From assembly GCF_900107745.1 (NCBI RefSeq), contig NZ_FNRO01000005.1, positions 1 to 64,000 on the forward strand: a DNA stretch of 64,000 nucleotides, read 5' to 3'. The DNA is from Variovorax sp. YR216 (lineage in GTDB: Bacteria; Pseudomonadota; Gammaproteobacteria; Burkholderiales; Burkholderiaceae_C). The translations under genes were made by a program, and so were the position numbers. Position 1 is the stretch's first letter; each line of letters begins with the position of its first letter. A model generated the notes under the pieces. The model was not told where the DNA came from, made no database searches, and was given only the letters and a program-made list of their open reading frames with translations. Positions 53,719 through 62,386 of the stretch are shown piece after piece.

Positions 53719-54933
53719 ATGAAGACGCAGACATGTAATGGCATCGGGCGGCGCAGCGCGGTGGCCGCGATCGCGCTCGCGGCAGCCGGCATCTCGATGG
53801 CGCAGACGCCCACCGGGCAGCCGATCCGCATCGGCAGCACGCTGGCGCTCACCGGGCCGCTCTCGGCCACGGCGCAGATCCACAAGCTCGTGGGCGACAT
53901 CTACATCGAGCAGGTCAACAAGCGCGGCGGCCTGCTCGGCCGGCCGGTCGAATGGGTGGTGAAGGACGACCAGTCCAAGCCCGATCTCGCGCGCACGCTC
54001 TACGAGCAGCTCGTCACCGCCGACAAGGTCGACCTGCTGATGGGCCCGTACGCCACCGGCGCGATCCTCTCGGCGATGGGTGTGGCGCAGCGCTACAACA
54101 AGGTGCTGGTGCATCACACGCTGGGCATCCCGTCGCTGGCCAAGTACGACATGCAGTTCCCGGCCTGGTCGATCGGCTCCGACCCGGCCAACACCGTGCC
54201 CAATACCCTCTTCGATGCGCTCGCCGCGTCGCCCAAGCCGCCGAAGACGGTGGCGGTGGTGACCAGCAAGTTCCCGTCGATCCAGTTCATGAGCGCGGGC
54301 GCGCGCGAGGTGCTCAAGAAGCGCGGGCTCACCGAGGTGCTGTTCCTCGAATGGGACTTCGGCAACCGCGACTTCGGCCCGATCGCCAACCGCATCAAGG
54401 ATGCGAAGCCCGACTTCGTGTGGGTCGGCGCGATCGGCCTGGACGGCAACCTGCTGCTCGATGCGATGAAGAAGATCGACTATGTGCCGCCGCAGCACTT
54501 CTACCTCTACCCCGCGCCCGGCCCGCTGCTGGCCGCGCCGGAGGCGAAGAACGCGCTGTCGGCCACCATCTTCGAGGACCAGCCACCCTTCACCAGCAAC
54601 TACGGTGCGGCCGAGTTCGTGAAGCTCTACCGCGAGCGCGCGGCCAAGGCCGGCTTCACCGACACCTCGGTCGAAACCCAGGCCGCGGCCTCGTACACCG
54701 CTTGGCAGATCCTCGAAGCGGGCATCGTGGGGACCAAGAGCCTGGACGACAAGGCCATCGCCAACTATCTGAAGACGAACAAGGTCGACACCATCCAGGG
54801 CAAGCTGCGCTTCGACGGCGTCGGCAACTTCGGCGACGACCTGATGCGGATCAAGCAGATCCAGGATGGCAAGTGGGTGGTGGTGTGGCCGAAGGAGGTG
54901 ACCTCCGGCGGTGCGAAGCTGATCGTGCCCTGA
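53719..54933 (+). CDS. Branched-chain-type ABC transporter substrate-binding protein
   Basis: The 404-residue protein has a signal peptide ending AGISMAQTP and the Leu/Ile/Val-binding fold: IRIGSTLALTGPLSATAQIH, NKRGGLLGRPVEWVVKDDQS and DLLMGPYATGAILSAMGVAQ. It feeds the permeases and ATPases encoded next. In catabolic clusters such receptors usually bind aromatic or dicarboxylic acids rather than amino acids. AGGAG lies upstream of the start. Confidence 0.92.
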   Translation: MKTQTCNGIGRRSAVAAIALAAAGISMAQTPTGQPIRIGSTLALTGPLSATAQIHKLVGDIYIEQVNKRGGLLGRPVEWVVKDDQSKPDLARTLYEQLVTADKVDLLMGPYATGAILSAMGVAQRYNKVLVHHTLGIPSLAKYDMQFPAWSIGSDPANTVPNTLFDALAASPKPPKTVAVVTSKFPSIQFMSAGAREVLKKRGLTEVLFLEWDFGNRDFGPIANRIKDAKPDFVWVGAIGLDGNLLLDAMKKIDYVPPQHFYLYPAPGPLLAAPEAKNALSATIFEDQPPFTSNYGAAEFVKLYRERAAKAGFTDTSVETQAAASYTAWQILEAGIVGTKSLDDKAIANYLKTNKVDTIQGKLRFDGVGNFGDDLMRIKQIQDGKWVVVWPKEVTSGGAKLIVP

Positions 54934-54938
54934 CATGA

Positions 54939-55026
54939 AGCTCACCCCCAGGCTCGCGCACTTCGTGTCGCTCTCCACCCCCTCTCCGGGGGCAATCCCA
55001 GCGGCCCGGCAAAGCCGGTTCCGCGG
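54939..55026 (-). repeat. Dispersed intergenic repeat, copy 2
   Basis: The inverted partner of 38742-38830: AGCTCACCCCCAGGCTCGCG to CCGCGGG on the plus strand. It starts 5 bp after the substrate-binding protein stop codon, the same position relative to the gene end as copy 1. The adjacent hairpin-rich text could act as a 3' end or mRNA stabiliser inside the liv operon. Confidence 0.78.
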
Positions 55027-55064
55027 GAATCCCCGAGCGGGCCTCCACGTCATGGAGCACTGAC

Positions 55065-55925
55065 ATGTCTGGCTTTACCCTGCCGAGTCTGTCGCTGCTG
55101 TCGCAATCGGTGCTCTCGGGCATCTTCGTCGGTGCGCTGTACGGGCTGATGGGGCTCGGCCTCAGCCTGAGCTGGGGCCTGCTGCGCCTCATCAACCTTG
55201 CGCACTTCGCGTTCGCGTTCCTCGCCGCCTATCTCTGCTATCAGCTCGCGACGATGGGCATGGATCCGCTGCTGACGCTCGCCGTCATCGTGCCGATCTT
55301 CTTCGTGCTCGGCGCGGCCCTGCACTGGGTGATGGCGCGCTTCGCGGTGACGCCGTTCAACTCGCTGCTGCTGACCTTCGGGCTCATGGGCATCGTCGAA
55401 AGCATCATCCAGTCGATCTGGACCGCCGACTTTCGCAAGCTCGAATCGAGCTACGCGCAGCAGAAGTTCAAGATCGGCGAACTGTTCGTGCCAGTGCCGG
55501 AGTTCATCACGCTGCTGCTCGCGATCGGCATCGCCTTCGCGGTGTGGGGCGCGCTGCGCTTCACCGACCTCGGCAAGGCGATGCGCGCGGCTGCCCAGGA
55601 TGCGCCGGTCGCGGCGGCGTTCGGCGTCAACGAGAAAGCGCTCGGGTTGCTGCTGGCCGGCACCTGCTCGGCACTCGCGAGCGTGGCCGGTGTGTGCCTC
55701 GCATTGAGCTTCACGCTCGCGCCCTCGCAGATGTACGCATGGGTCGGCGTGGTGTTCGCGGCGGTGATGCTCGGCGGGCTCGGCAGTGCGCTCGGGCCAC
55801 TGATCGCCGGAACGCTCATCGGCGTGAGCGAAGCCGTGACGATGGCGGTCACCGCACCATCATGGGCACCGATCGTCTCGTTCACGCTGCTGATCTTCAT
55901 CCTGCTCCTTCGCCCCAGAACATGA
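55065..55925 (+). CDS. Branched-chain-type ABC transporter permease (LivH-like)
   Basis: The 286-residue inner-membrane protein has the LivH pattern: ALYGLMGLGLSLSWGLLRLI, NLAHFAFAFLAAYLC, TPFNSLLLTFGLMGIVESII, LGKAMRAAAQDAPVAAAFGV and MLGGLGSALGPLIAGTLIG. It forms one half of the pore. It overlaps the next gene by 4 bp, and 139 bp separate it from the binding protein, largely filled by the repeat. Confidence 0.92.
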   Translation: MSGFTLPSLSLLSQSVLSGIFVGALYGLMGLGLSLSWGLLRLINLAHFAFAFLAAYLCYQLATMGMDPLLTLAVIVPIFFVLGAALHWVMARFAVTPFNSLLLTFGLMGIVESIIQSIWTADFRKLESSYAQQKFKIGELFVPVPEFITLLLAIGIAFAVWGALRFTDLGKAMRAAAQDAPVAAAFGVNEKALGLLLAGTCSALASVAGVCLALSFTLAPSQMYAWVGVVFAAVMLGGLGSALGPLIAGTLIGVSEAVTMAVTAPSWAPIVSFTLLIFILLLRPRT

Positions 55926-57742
55926 GCACGCTCACACAGACTCCGCCCACGCTGGCGGCCGCGACCGCCACGCCGCGCACGGCAGGACGGTTCATGAAGC
56001 GCACGCCGCTCGCCATCCTCGCGGCCGGCGCCCTGCTCGCCTTCGTGCCCCACCTGGGCCTGCCCGCCTTCTACGACTCGCTGCTCTACCTGGCGCTGCA
56101 CTGGGTGGTGCTTGCGACCTCGTGGAACATCCTGTCGGGCTACTCGGGCTACTTCTCGTTCGGCCACGGCGCGTTCTTCGGCGCCGGCATCTACACCAGC
56201 GCGAACCTCATGGCGCGCTACGACTGGCCCTTCCTGTGGACGCTGCCTGTCGCGGCGCTGATGGCGGCGCTCATCGGCGTCGCGCTCGGCGCGATCGTGT
56301 TCCGGGTGAAGGGCGTGCGCGGCGAGCTGTTCGCGCTGCTGACGCTCGCGATCACGCTGGTCATCGGCACCATCGTGGTCAACACGCCGCTGGACGGCGG
56401 CTCCGGCGTGCCGCTCAGCGGGGTTCCGGTGCCGAAGATCGGGCCGACGCAGTCGTCCACCTTCTACCTGCTCGCGCTCGCTGCCGCCGTCGTCACGCTG
56501 CTGGTCGCCTGGGGCATCCAGGTGTCGAAGTTCGGCGCCGGCCTGTTCGCGATCCACGACGACGAGGACGCCGCCGAAGTGATGGGCGTGCCCACCTACC
56601 GCTACAAGCTCATCGCGCTCGCGATCTCGTGCGCGCTGGCGGGCGTAGCGGGCGGCATCCATGCGCTGTTCCTCTCGTACGTGACCGCGGGCGAGGTCTT
56701 CACGATCACGGTGCCGCTCACGGTGGTGCTGATGAGCGTGCTCGGCGGCACCCGCCACTGGGCCGGGCCGGCCATCGGCGCGGTCGCGATCACCGGGCTG
56801 CTCTACAGCTTCACCGCCGCGGACCACGCGGTCGCCGGCAAGGCGCTGATCGGCGTGATCCTGATCGCGGCGATCCTGTTCATGCCGGAAGGCATTCTGG
56901 AGCGCTTCCGCCGGCATCGCCGGCCCGCGCCGTCGACTGCGCCGGTCGCCACGCCCAGTGCGATCCAACCGCCCGAAGTGCCCGCGCGTCCCGCACCGAT
57001 GGTTGCGCCCCAAGGCGAACCGCTGCTGCGCGTACGCGGGCTCGCCAAGTCCTTCAAGGGCGTCCGCGCTCTCAATGGTGTCGATGTCGATGTTCGCCAA
57101 GGCGAGATCCTCGGCCTGCTCGGGCCCAACGGCTCGGGCAAGTCGACCTTCATCAACGTCGTCAGCGGCCATTACGCGCCGAGCGGCGGCACGATCGCTT
57201 TCGAAGGCCACTCGCTCGACGGCCTGCCCGCGCACCGCATCGCGGGCAGCGGCATCGCGCGCACTTACCAGATCCCCCGCCCCTTCGCGCACCTGAGCGT
57301 GCTGCAGAACGTGGCGATCGCGACGATGTTCGGCGGCGCGATCCGTGATCCGGACACGGCCCGCAGGCAGGCGATGACCTGGCTCGAATTCACCGGCCTG
57401 CAGGACAAGGCCGATGCGCGGCCCGACGACCTCAACCTGCACCAGCGCAAGTTCCTCGAGCTCGCGCGCGCCCTGGCCTCGCGGCCCCGGCTGGTACTGC
57501 TCGACGAGGTGCTGTGCGGCCTTACGCCGAGCGAGATCGACGATGCGGTGGCGCTGATCCGCCGCATTCGCGACCAGGGCTCGACCATCGTCTTTGTCGA
57601 GCACGTGATGCGCGCGGTGATGGCGCTGACCGACCGCATCGTGGTGTTCAACCATGGCGAGCTGCTGGCCGAAGGCCCCGCGGCCGACGTGATGCGGCGG
57701 CCCGACGTGATGACCGCGTACCTGGGGAAAGCCCATGCTTGA
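55922..57742 (+). CDS. Fused LivM permease - LivG ATPase
   Basis: The 606-residue protein joins a LivM-type permease (about 1-325: TSWNILSGYSGYFSFGHGAF, LFAIHDDEDAAEVMGVPTYR) through a Pro/Ala linker to a LivG-type ATPase (about 355-606) with Walker A GPNGSGKST, Walker B LVLLDEVLCGL and LHQRKFLELARAL in place of the usual LSGGQ. Fusion of these two subunits is known but less common than separate genes. The downstream ATPase gene overlaps by 8 bp. Confidence 0.92.
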   Translation: MSTLTQTPPTLAAATATPRTAGRFMKRTPLAILAAGALLAFVPHLGLPAFYDSLLYLALHWVVLATSWNILSGYSGYFSFGHGAFFGAGIYTSANLMARYDWPFLWTLPVAALMAALIGVALGAIVFRVKGVRGELFALLTLAITLVIGTIVVNTPLDGGSGVPLSGVPVPKIGPTQSSTFYLLALAAAVVTLLVAWGIQVSKFGAGLFAIHDDEDAAEVMGVPTYRYKLIALAISCALAGVAGGIHALFLSYVTAGEVFTITVPLTVVLMSVLGGTRHWAGPAIGAVAITGLLYSFTAADHAVAGKALIGVILIAAILFMPEGILERFRRHRRPAPSTAPVATPSAIQPPEVPARPAPMVAPQGEPLLRVRGLAKSFKGVRALNGVDVDVRQGEILGLLGPNGSGKSTFINVVSGHYAPSGGTIAFEGHSLDGLPAHRIAGSGIARTYQIPRPFAHLSVLQNVAIATMFGGAIRDPDTARRQAMTWLEFTGLQDKADARPDDLNLHQRKFLELARALASRPRLVLLDEVLCGLTPSEIDDAVALIRRIRDQGSTIVFVEHVMRAVMALTDRIVVFNHGELLAEGPAADVMRRPDVMTAYLGKAHA

Positions 57743-58439
57743 AGTCCGCGATCTCCAGGTGGCCTATGGCGCCGCGCCGGCGTTGTGGGGCGTGTCGCTC
57801 GATGTACAGCCGGGCGAATTGCTGTGCGTGGTCGGCCCCAACGGCGCGGGCAAGACCACGCTGATCAACACCATTGCGGGCCTCCTGCGCGCACGCGGCG
57901 GCAGCATCCGATTCGACGGGCAGGACATCACCCGCCTGCCGCCGCACCGCTTCTGCGAGGCCGGCATCGCGCTGGTGCCCGAAGGGCGACGGCTCTTCAC
58001 CGGCATGAGCGTGCTGGAGAACCTCGAACTGGGCAGCTACCTGCCGCGCGCGAAGGCGAAACGGCGCGAGACGCTCGACGAAGTCATCGCGCTCTTCCCG
58101 GTGATCCGCGAGAAGCTCGCGAGCCCGGCCGGCGAGCTGTCGGGCGGGCAGCAGCAGATGGTCGCGATCGCACGCGCGCTGATGGCGCGGCCGAGCCTCC
58201 TGCTGCTCGACGAGCCGTCGCTCGGCCTGTCGCCACTCATCGTGCACGACATGTTCGCGGCGATCCGGCGCATCAATGCCGGCGGCATGGCGGTGCTGCT
58301 GGTGGAGCAGAACGTGACCATGGCGATGGATGTCTCGCACCGCGCCTATGTGCTCGAAGAGGGCCGCATCGTGGCCGACGGCGTGCCGCAGGATCTGCTG
58401 GCGCGGCCCGAGATCCAGCGTGCGTATCTCGGCGTCTGA
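57735..58439 (+). CDS. Branched-chain-type ABC transporter ATPase (LivF-like)
   Basis: The 234-residue ATPase has Walker A GPNGAGKTT, signature ELSGGQQQMVAIARAL, Walker B LLLLDEPSLGLSPLIV and the H-loop region VLLVEQNVTMAMD. It pairs with the fused LivG domain to power uptake. It overlaps the fused gene by 8 bp and lies 22 bp before the MetE-like gene. Confidence 0.95.
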   Translation: MLEVRDLQVAYGAAPALWGVSLDVQPGELLCVVGPNGAGKTTLINTIAGLLRARGGSIRFDGQDITRLPPHRFCEAGIALVPEGRRLFTGMSVLENLELGSYLPRAKAKRRETLDEVIALFPVIREKLASPAGELSGGQQQMVAIARALMARPSLLLLDEPSLGLSPLIVHDMFAAIRRINAGGMAVLLVEQNVTMAMDVSHRAYVLEEGRIVADGVPQDLLARPEIQRAYLGV

Positions 58440-58461
58440 TATCCAAGTCCGGAGGAAAACC

Positions 58462-59511
58462 ATGCTCTTCCCCACCACCATCGTCGGCAGCTTCCCGCAG
58501 CCTGAATGGCTGATCGACCGCGCGAAACTCGCGGGCCGCTTTCCGCCGCGCGTGCGTGCGCGCGAACTGTGGCGCATCGCGCCCGAGTTCCTCGAAGAGG
58601 CGCAGAACGACGCCACGATCATGGCGATCCGTGCGCAGGAAGAAGCCGGCCTCGACATCGTGAGCGATGGCGAGATTCGTCGCGAGAGCTATTCGAACCG
58701 CTTCGCGACTGCGCTCGACGGCGTGGACCTCGACAATCCCGGCAGTGCGCTGGATCGCTCAGGGCATCCGAACCCGGTGCCGCGCATCGTCGGCAAGATC
58801 GTGCGGCGGCATGCGGTGGAGGTGGACGACCTCAGGTTCCTGCGCGCGCACACCGACCGGCAGGTCAAGATCACGGTGCCGGGCCCCTTCACCATGCTCC
58901 AGCAGGCGCAGAACGATTTCTACGCGAGCGAGGAAGAAGCCGCGATGGACTATGCCGCCGCGGTCAACGCCGAGATCCGCGATCTCTTCGCGGCCGGCGC
59001 GGACGTGGTGCAGATCGACGAGCCCTACATGCAGGCTCGGCCCGAGAAGGCGCGGCAGTATGGGCTCAATGCGCTCAACCGTGCACTCGAAGGGATCACC
59101 GGCACCACCGCCGTGCATATCTGCTTCGGCTACGCGGCGATCATTCATCAGCGGCCGAGCGGCTATTCCTTCCTGCCCGAGCTCGCGCAATGCAGCTGCA
59201 AGCAGGTGTCGATCGAAACCGCGCAATCCAACCTCGACTGCGCGGTGCTCGAGCAGCTCCAAGGCAAGCGCGTGATGGTGGGCTGCATCGACCTGTCGGA
59301 CCCGGCGGTCGAATCGCCCGAGAAGATCGCGGGGCGCATCCGCCGCGCGCTGCCCTACATCGCGCCCGAGAACGTGATCCTCGCGCCCGACTGCGGCATG
59401 AAGTATCTGCTGCGCGATTCAGCCATCGGAAAGCTGCGCGCGATGGTCGCGGCGGCGAAGCTGCTGCGCGAGGAATACGCAGATCGCGCGCATGGCGCGC
59501 TGCCGGCCTGA
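58462..59511 (+). CDS. MetE-like (cobalamin-independent) methyltransferase family protein
   Basis: The 349-residue protein is a single C-terminal-type MetE barrel: FPTTIVGSFPQPEWLIDRAK, zinc ligands H219, C221 (HICFGY), E252 (VSIETAQ) and C311 (APDCGMKYL). MetE itself needs an N-terminal domain that is missing here. GGAGG precedes the start. In a catabolic operon this family may demethylate a substrate or pass a methyl group to a thiol, but no case is certain to me; methionine synthesis is the alternative. Confidence 0.85.
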   Translation: MLFPTTIVGSFPQPEWLIDRAKLAGRFPPRVRARELWRIAPEFLEEAQNDATIMAIRAQEEAGLDIVSDGEIRRESYSNRFATALDGVDLDNPGSALDRSGHPNPVPRIVGKIVRRHAVEVDDLRFLRAHTDRQVKITVPGPFTMLQQAQNDFYASEEEAAMDYAAAVNAEIRDLFAAGADVVQIDEPYMQARPEKARQYGLNALNRALEGITGTTAVHICFGYAAIIHQRPSGYSFLPELAQCSCKQVSIETAQSNLDCAVLEQLQGKRVMVGCIDLSDPAVESPEKIAGRIRRALPYIAPENVILAPDCGMKYLLRDSAIGKLRAMVAAAKLLREEYADRAHGALPA

Positions 59512-59536
59512 CCCGGCAGCGACCTCCCTGAGCGCA

Positions 59537-59782
59537 CTATTGGAAGGCCACCTCGGCCATGGCCGTTCGGCTTGCCGCGACGGTACCGTCGCGGCCGAAC
59601 TCCCTGTGTGACAGCGCGCTGCTGGCGAGGTTCTTCGGCGGCACGCCCTTGCCGATCGGGTTGACCTCGACCTCGGAGCGGGTCGGGCCGACCTGGTCGT
59701 CGCCGAAGGCCGCGCCCGTGCGGGCCATGCCGATCATCACCAGCAGCATGGAGATCGCGAAGAGGAGATCACGGGGGTTCAT
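59537..59782 (-). CDS. Small secreted or membrane-anchored hypothetical protein
   Basis: The 81-residue product starts MNPRDLLFAISMLLVMIGMA, an N-terminal hydrophobic helix, followed by a short polar tail. GGAAGG precedes the start. No family is recognised. The gene lies between the MetE-like gene (convergent) and the DUF2917-like gene. Confidence 0.5.
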   Translation of the reverse strand: MNPRDLLFAISMLLVMIGMARTGAAFGDDQVGPTRSEVEVNPIGKGVPPKNLASSALSHREFGRDGTVAASRTAMAEVAFQ

Positions 59783-59906
59783 GGTGTCTGCCTTCCCTGT
59801 GCACGGCGCGAGGGACTTGCGCCCATGCAGTCAATGTAGGCAGACGCCCGACTCAAGACGAGTGACCAGTTCGCCGCGCCGGTGTGACGCAGGTCACTTC
59901 CCGCCC

Positions 59907-60239
59907 TCAGCCCCTCCAGGCCAGCCCGCCGGTGAGGAGCTGAACCAGCCGCCCCACGCGTGTGGTGTTCACATAGCTCACCGGCGCGGGGCGCGGCAGC
60001 CCCTGCACCCGCGCGGCGGACAAGGCCACGATCTCGATCCAGCCGCCGCGCTCCACCACGTGCACCTCTTCCGCGTGCACCGTGGACTTGACGTTGAACA
60101 CGTTTTCGCCGAACCAGGCCGGCGGCGACACCACCTGCACGCTGCCCTGCACCACGCGGACCGCAAAGCCCTCGTCCACGGCCACGCGCAGCGCCTGGCC
60201 CGGTTGAAGGTGGGTGATTTCGGAAGATTCGCTCGTCAT
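59907..60239 (-). CDS. Small beta-rich protein (DUF2917-like)
   Basis: The 110-residue protein has GAGGTG before its ATG. The run LQPGQALRVAVDEGFAVRVV then QGSVQVVSPPAWFGENVFNV has the same alternating pattern as the DUF2917 gene at 37248. It lies divergent from a MocR regulator, just as the other lies divergent from a LysR regulator. Sequence similarity is weak, so the family call is tentative; the C-terminal SYVNTTRVGRLVQLL differs. Confidence 0.6.
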   Translation of the reverse strand: MTSESSEITHLQPGQALRVAVDEGFAVRVVQGSVQVVSPPAWFGENVFNVKSTVHAEEVHVVERGGWIEIVALSAARVQGLPRPAPVSYVNTTRVGRLVQLLTGGLAWRG

Positions 60240-60421
60240 GAGGACACCTCTTTTGAGTGGGTTGGGATGGCTTCATCGTAGAAATCCGGGCGCTCAAAAA
60301 ACAGGCACAGCAAAGCAGCAAACGAAGCGAAACAGATGCGCCAGGCATCATCTGTTATGGTCCATTTGCCTCGAATCTGCATCTGTTTTCAGGGTGCGCG
60401 ACGAGGGAGCATCACCCTTGT

Positions 60422-61879
60422 ATGGATTCGCCGCCGCTCTACCGGAAACTCGCCACGCACTACATCGATGCGATCAGCGCCGGCTCGCTCAGGCCGGGCG
60501 ACCGTCTGCCGTCGCTGCGCAGCCTGATGCGGATGCACGACATCAGCCTGTCCACCGCGCTGCAGTTGTGCCGCGCCATGGAAAGCGAAGGCTGGGTCGA
60601 GGCGCGCGACCGTTCCGGCTACTTCGTGAAGCGCCCGCGCCGCCTTGCGATCGCGGCGATGGAAGAGCCCGCGACCCATGTCGCACCCGACCCGGCGCAG
60701 TACGTCGGCATCCACGCGAAAGTCTCCGATTTCGTCGCGCGCCGGCGGCAGCACGAAGTACGCATCGATTTCTCCACCGCGCGCGGCTCGCCCGAGCTCT
60801 ACCCCGGCGAGGCGCTGCGCGCGATCATGATGCGGCTGCTGCGCCAGAAGCCCGCGCTGCTCACCACCGCGGCGCCGTCACGCAGCCTCAACCCGCTGCG
60901 CGAAGCCGCCGCGCGGCGCGGCCTGCGCGTGGGCATGACCCTCTCGCCCGACGAAGTGCTGACGACCAACGGCTGCATCGAGGCGCTCAACCTCGCGCTG
61001 CGCGCGGTCGCCCAGCCCGGCGACACCGTCGCAGTCGAGTCGCCGACCTTCTACGGCCTGCTGCAGGTGCTGGAAAGCCTCGGCATGCGCGCGCTGGAAA
61101 TCCCGACCAGCCCGCAGACCGGCCTGTCGATCGAGGCGCTGGAGATGGCGCTCGATGCCTACGACAACATCAAGGCGGTCGTCACCGTGCCGCACCTGCA
61201 GAACCCCCTCGGCAGCGTGATGCCCGATGCGCACAAGGAGCGCCTCGTCGCGCTGTGCGAGCGCCACGATGTCGCGCTCATCGAGGACGACACCTACAGC
61301 GAACTGCTCGACATGGACACGCCGCCGCGCGCGATCAAGTCATGGGACCGCACCGGCAACGTGATCCACTGCGCCTCGCTGCACAAGATCCTCGCGCCCG
61401 GCCTGCGCCTGGGCTGGATCTCGGCCGGCCGCTGGCACAGCCGGGTGGAGATGCTCAAGTACACCCAGACACGCAGCAATGAAGAGCTGTCGCAATGGGC
61501 CGCCGGCGAATACATGAACACCGGCGCCTTCGACCGCCATCTGCGCCGCCTGCGCGAACACCTGCGGCAGCAGCGCGAGCAGGCGGCCGACGCGATCGCG
61601 GCGCACTTCCCGTCCGGCACGCGGCTCAACTACCCGCCGGGCGGACTGCAGCTGTGGGTGGAACTGCCCGATCGCCTGTCATCGATGACCGTCTTCGACC
61701 TCGCCCTACGCGACAAGATCTTCGTCGCACCCGGCACGCTGTTCTCGAACTCGTCGCGCTTCGACCACTACTTGCGGCTGAACTGCGGCTGGCCGATCAC
61801 CGAGACGATCGAAGGCGGCCTGCGCCGGCTGGGCGAGATCGCGAGCGAATGCGCCGCGATGCAGCGCAAGGCGGCCTGA
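60422..61879 (+). CDS. MocR-type regulator (GntR winged helix fused to PLP aminotransferase)
   Basis: The 485-residue protein has an N-terminal GntR helix-turn-helix (YIDAISAGSLRPGDRLPSLR, STALQLCRAMESEGWVEARD) and a type I aminotransferase domain with NPLREAAARRGL, VPHLQNPLGSVMP, LIEDDTYSELL and the PLP-Lys motif CASLHKILAPGLRLGW. MocR proteins sense PLP or amino acids. The start is ATG 60422; an upstream in-frame start lacks a ribosome site. It is divergent from the DUF2917-like gene. Confidence 0.92.
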   Translation: MDSPPLYRKLATHYIDAISAGSLRPGDRLPSLRSLMRMHDISLSTALQLCRAMESEGWVEARDRSGYFVKRPRRLAIAAMEEPATHVAPDPAQYVGIHAKVSDFVARRRQHEVRIDFSTARGSPELYPGEALRAIMMRLLRQKPALLTTAAPSRSLNPLREAAARRGLRVGMTLSPDEVLTTNGCIEALNLALRAVAQPGDTVAVESPTFYGLLQVLESLGMRALEIPTSPQTGLSIEALEMALDAYDNIKAVVTVPHLQNPLGSVMPDAHKERLVALCERHDVALIEDDTYSELLDMDTPPRAIKSWDRTGNVIHCASLHKILAPGLRLGWISAGRWHSRVEMLKYTQTRSNEELSQWAAGEYMNTGAFDRHLRRLREHLRQQREQAADAIAAHFPSGTRLNYPPGGLQLWVELPDRLSSMTVFDLALRDKIFVAPGTLFSNSSRFDHYLRLNCGWPITETIEGGLRRLGEIASECAAMQRKAA

Positions 61880-62068
61880 GCGGTCTCCCTGCGCAGGTGG
61901 GGTGGTGGCGCATGAAGTCGCGCCAGTCGCATCGCCCCACCCTGTAAGAACATGCAGTATTCCGTCCCGCCTACACCTTCAGCGCACTTCTCACATTTGG
62001 CAACAGTCCTACACTGGCCCTCATGAGATGAGTACCTAATTCGTACATCACACATGAAGGGGGTTGTC

Positions 62069-62311
62069 ATGGAAACGTTGAACGACGACGCGGCCCGGCT
62101 CAGGGCAGAGGCGACGAAGGCGGACGCATTGGCCCGGCGGGCCAGACGGGCTGCCGACGAGGCATTCCGGGTGTTTCTGAAGGAGGATGGCGCCGTCGCG
62201 CCCGACCAGGCCATCGAAACGGCCAAGGCGAGCGCACGGGCCGCGCAGGAGGCGTGGCGAAACTACGTCCGCCATGTCGCGCTGAACGGCGGGCATCTGC
62301 ATAACTGCTGA
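62069..62311 (+). CDS. Small alanine-rich helical protein
   Basis: Starts at METLNDDAARL with AAGGGGG upstream. The 80 residues are almost all helix-forming (RRARRAADEAFRVFLKEDG, AIETAKASARAAQEAWRNYV) with many Ala and Arg, in the style of a coiled coil. The end has His-rich LNGGHLHNC. No family is known to me. It stands alone. Confidence 0.62.
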   Translation: METLNDDAARLRAEATKADALARRARRAADEAFRVFLKEDGAVAPDQAIETAKASARAAQEAWRNYVRHVALNGGHLHNC

Positions 62312-62386
62312 GCCCGCAAGCGGCGGGCTTCCGCGCGACACGGCTTCGCTCCGCCAGCGCCCATCCGCCGGGCATCGGGCGACGCA

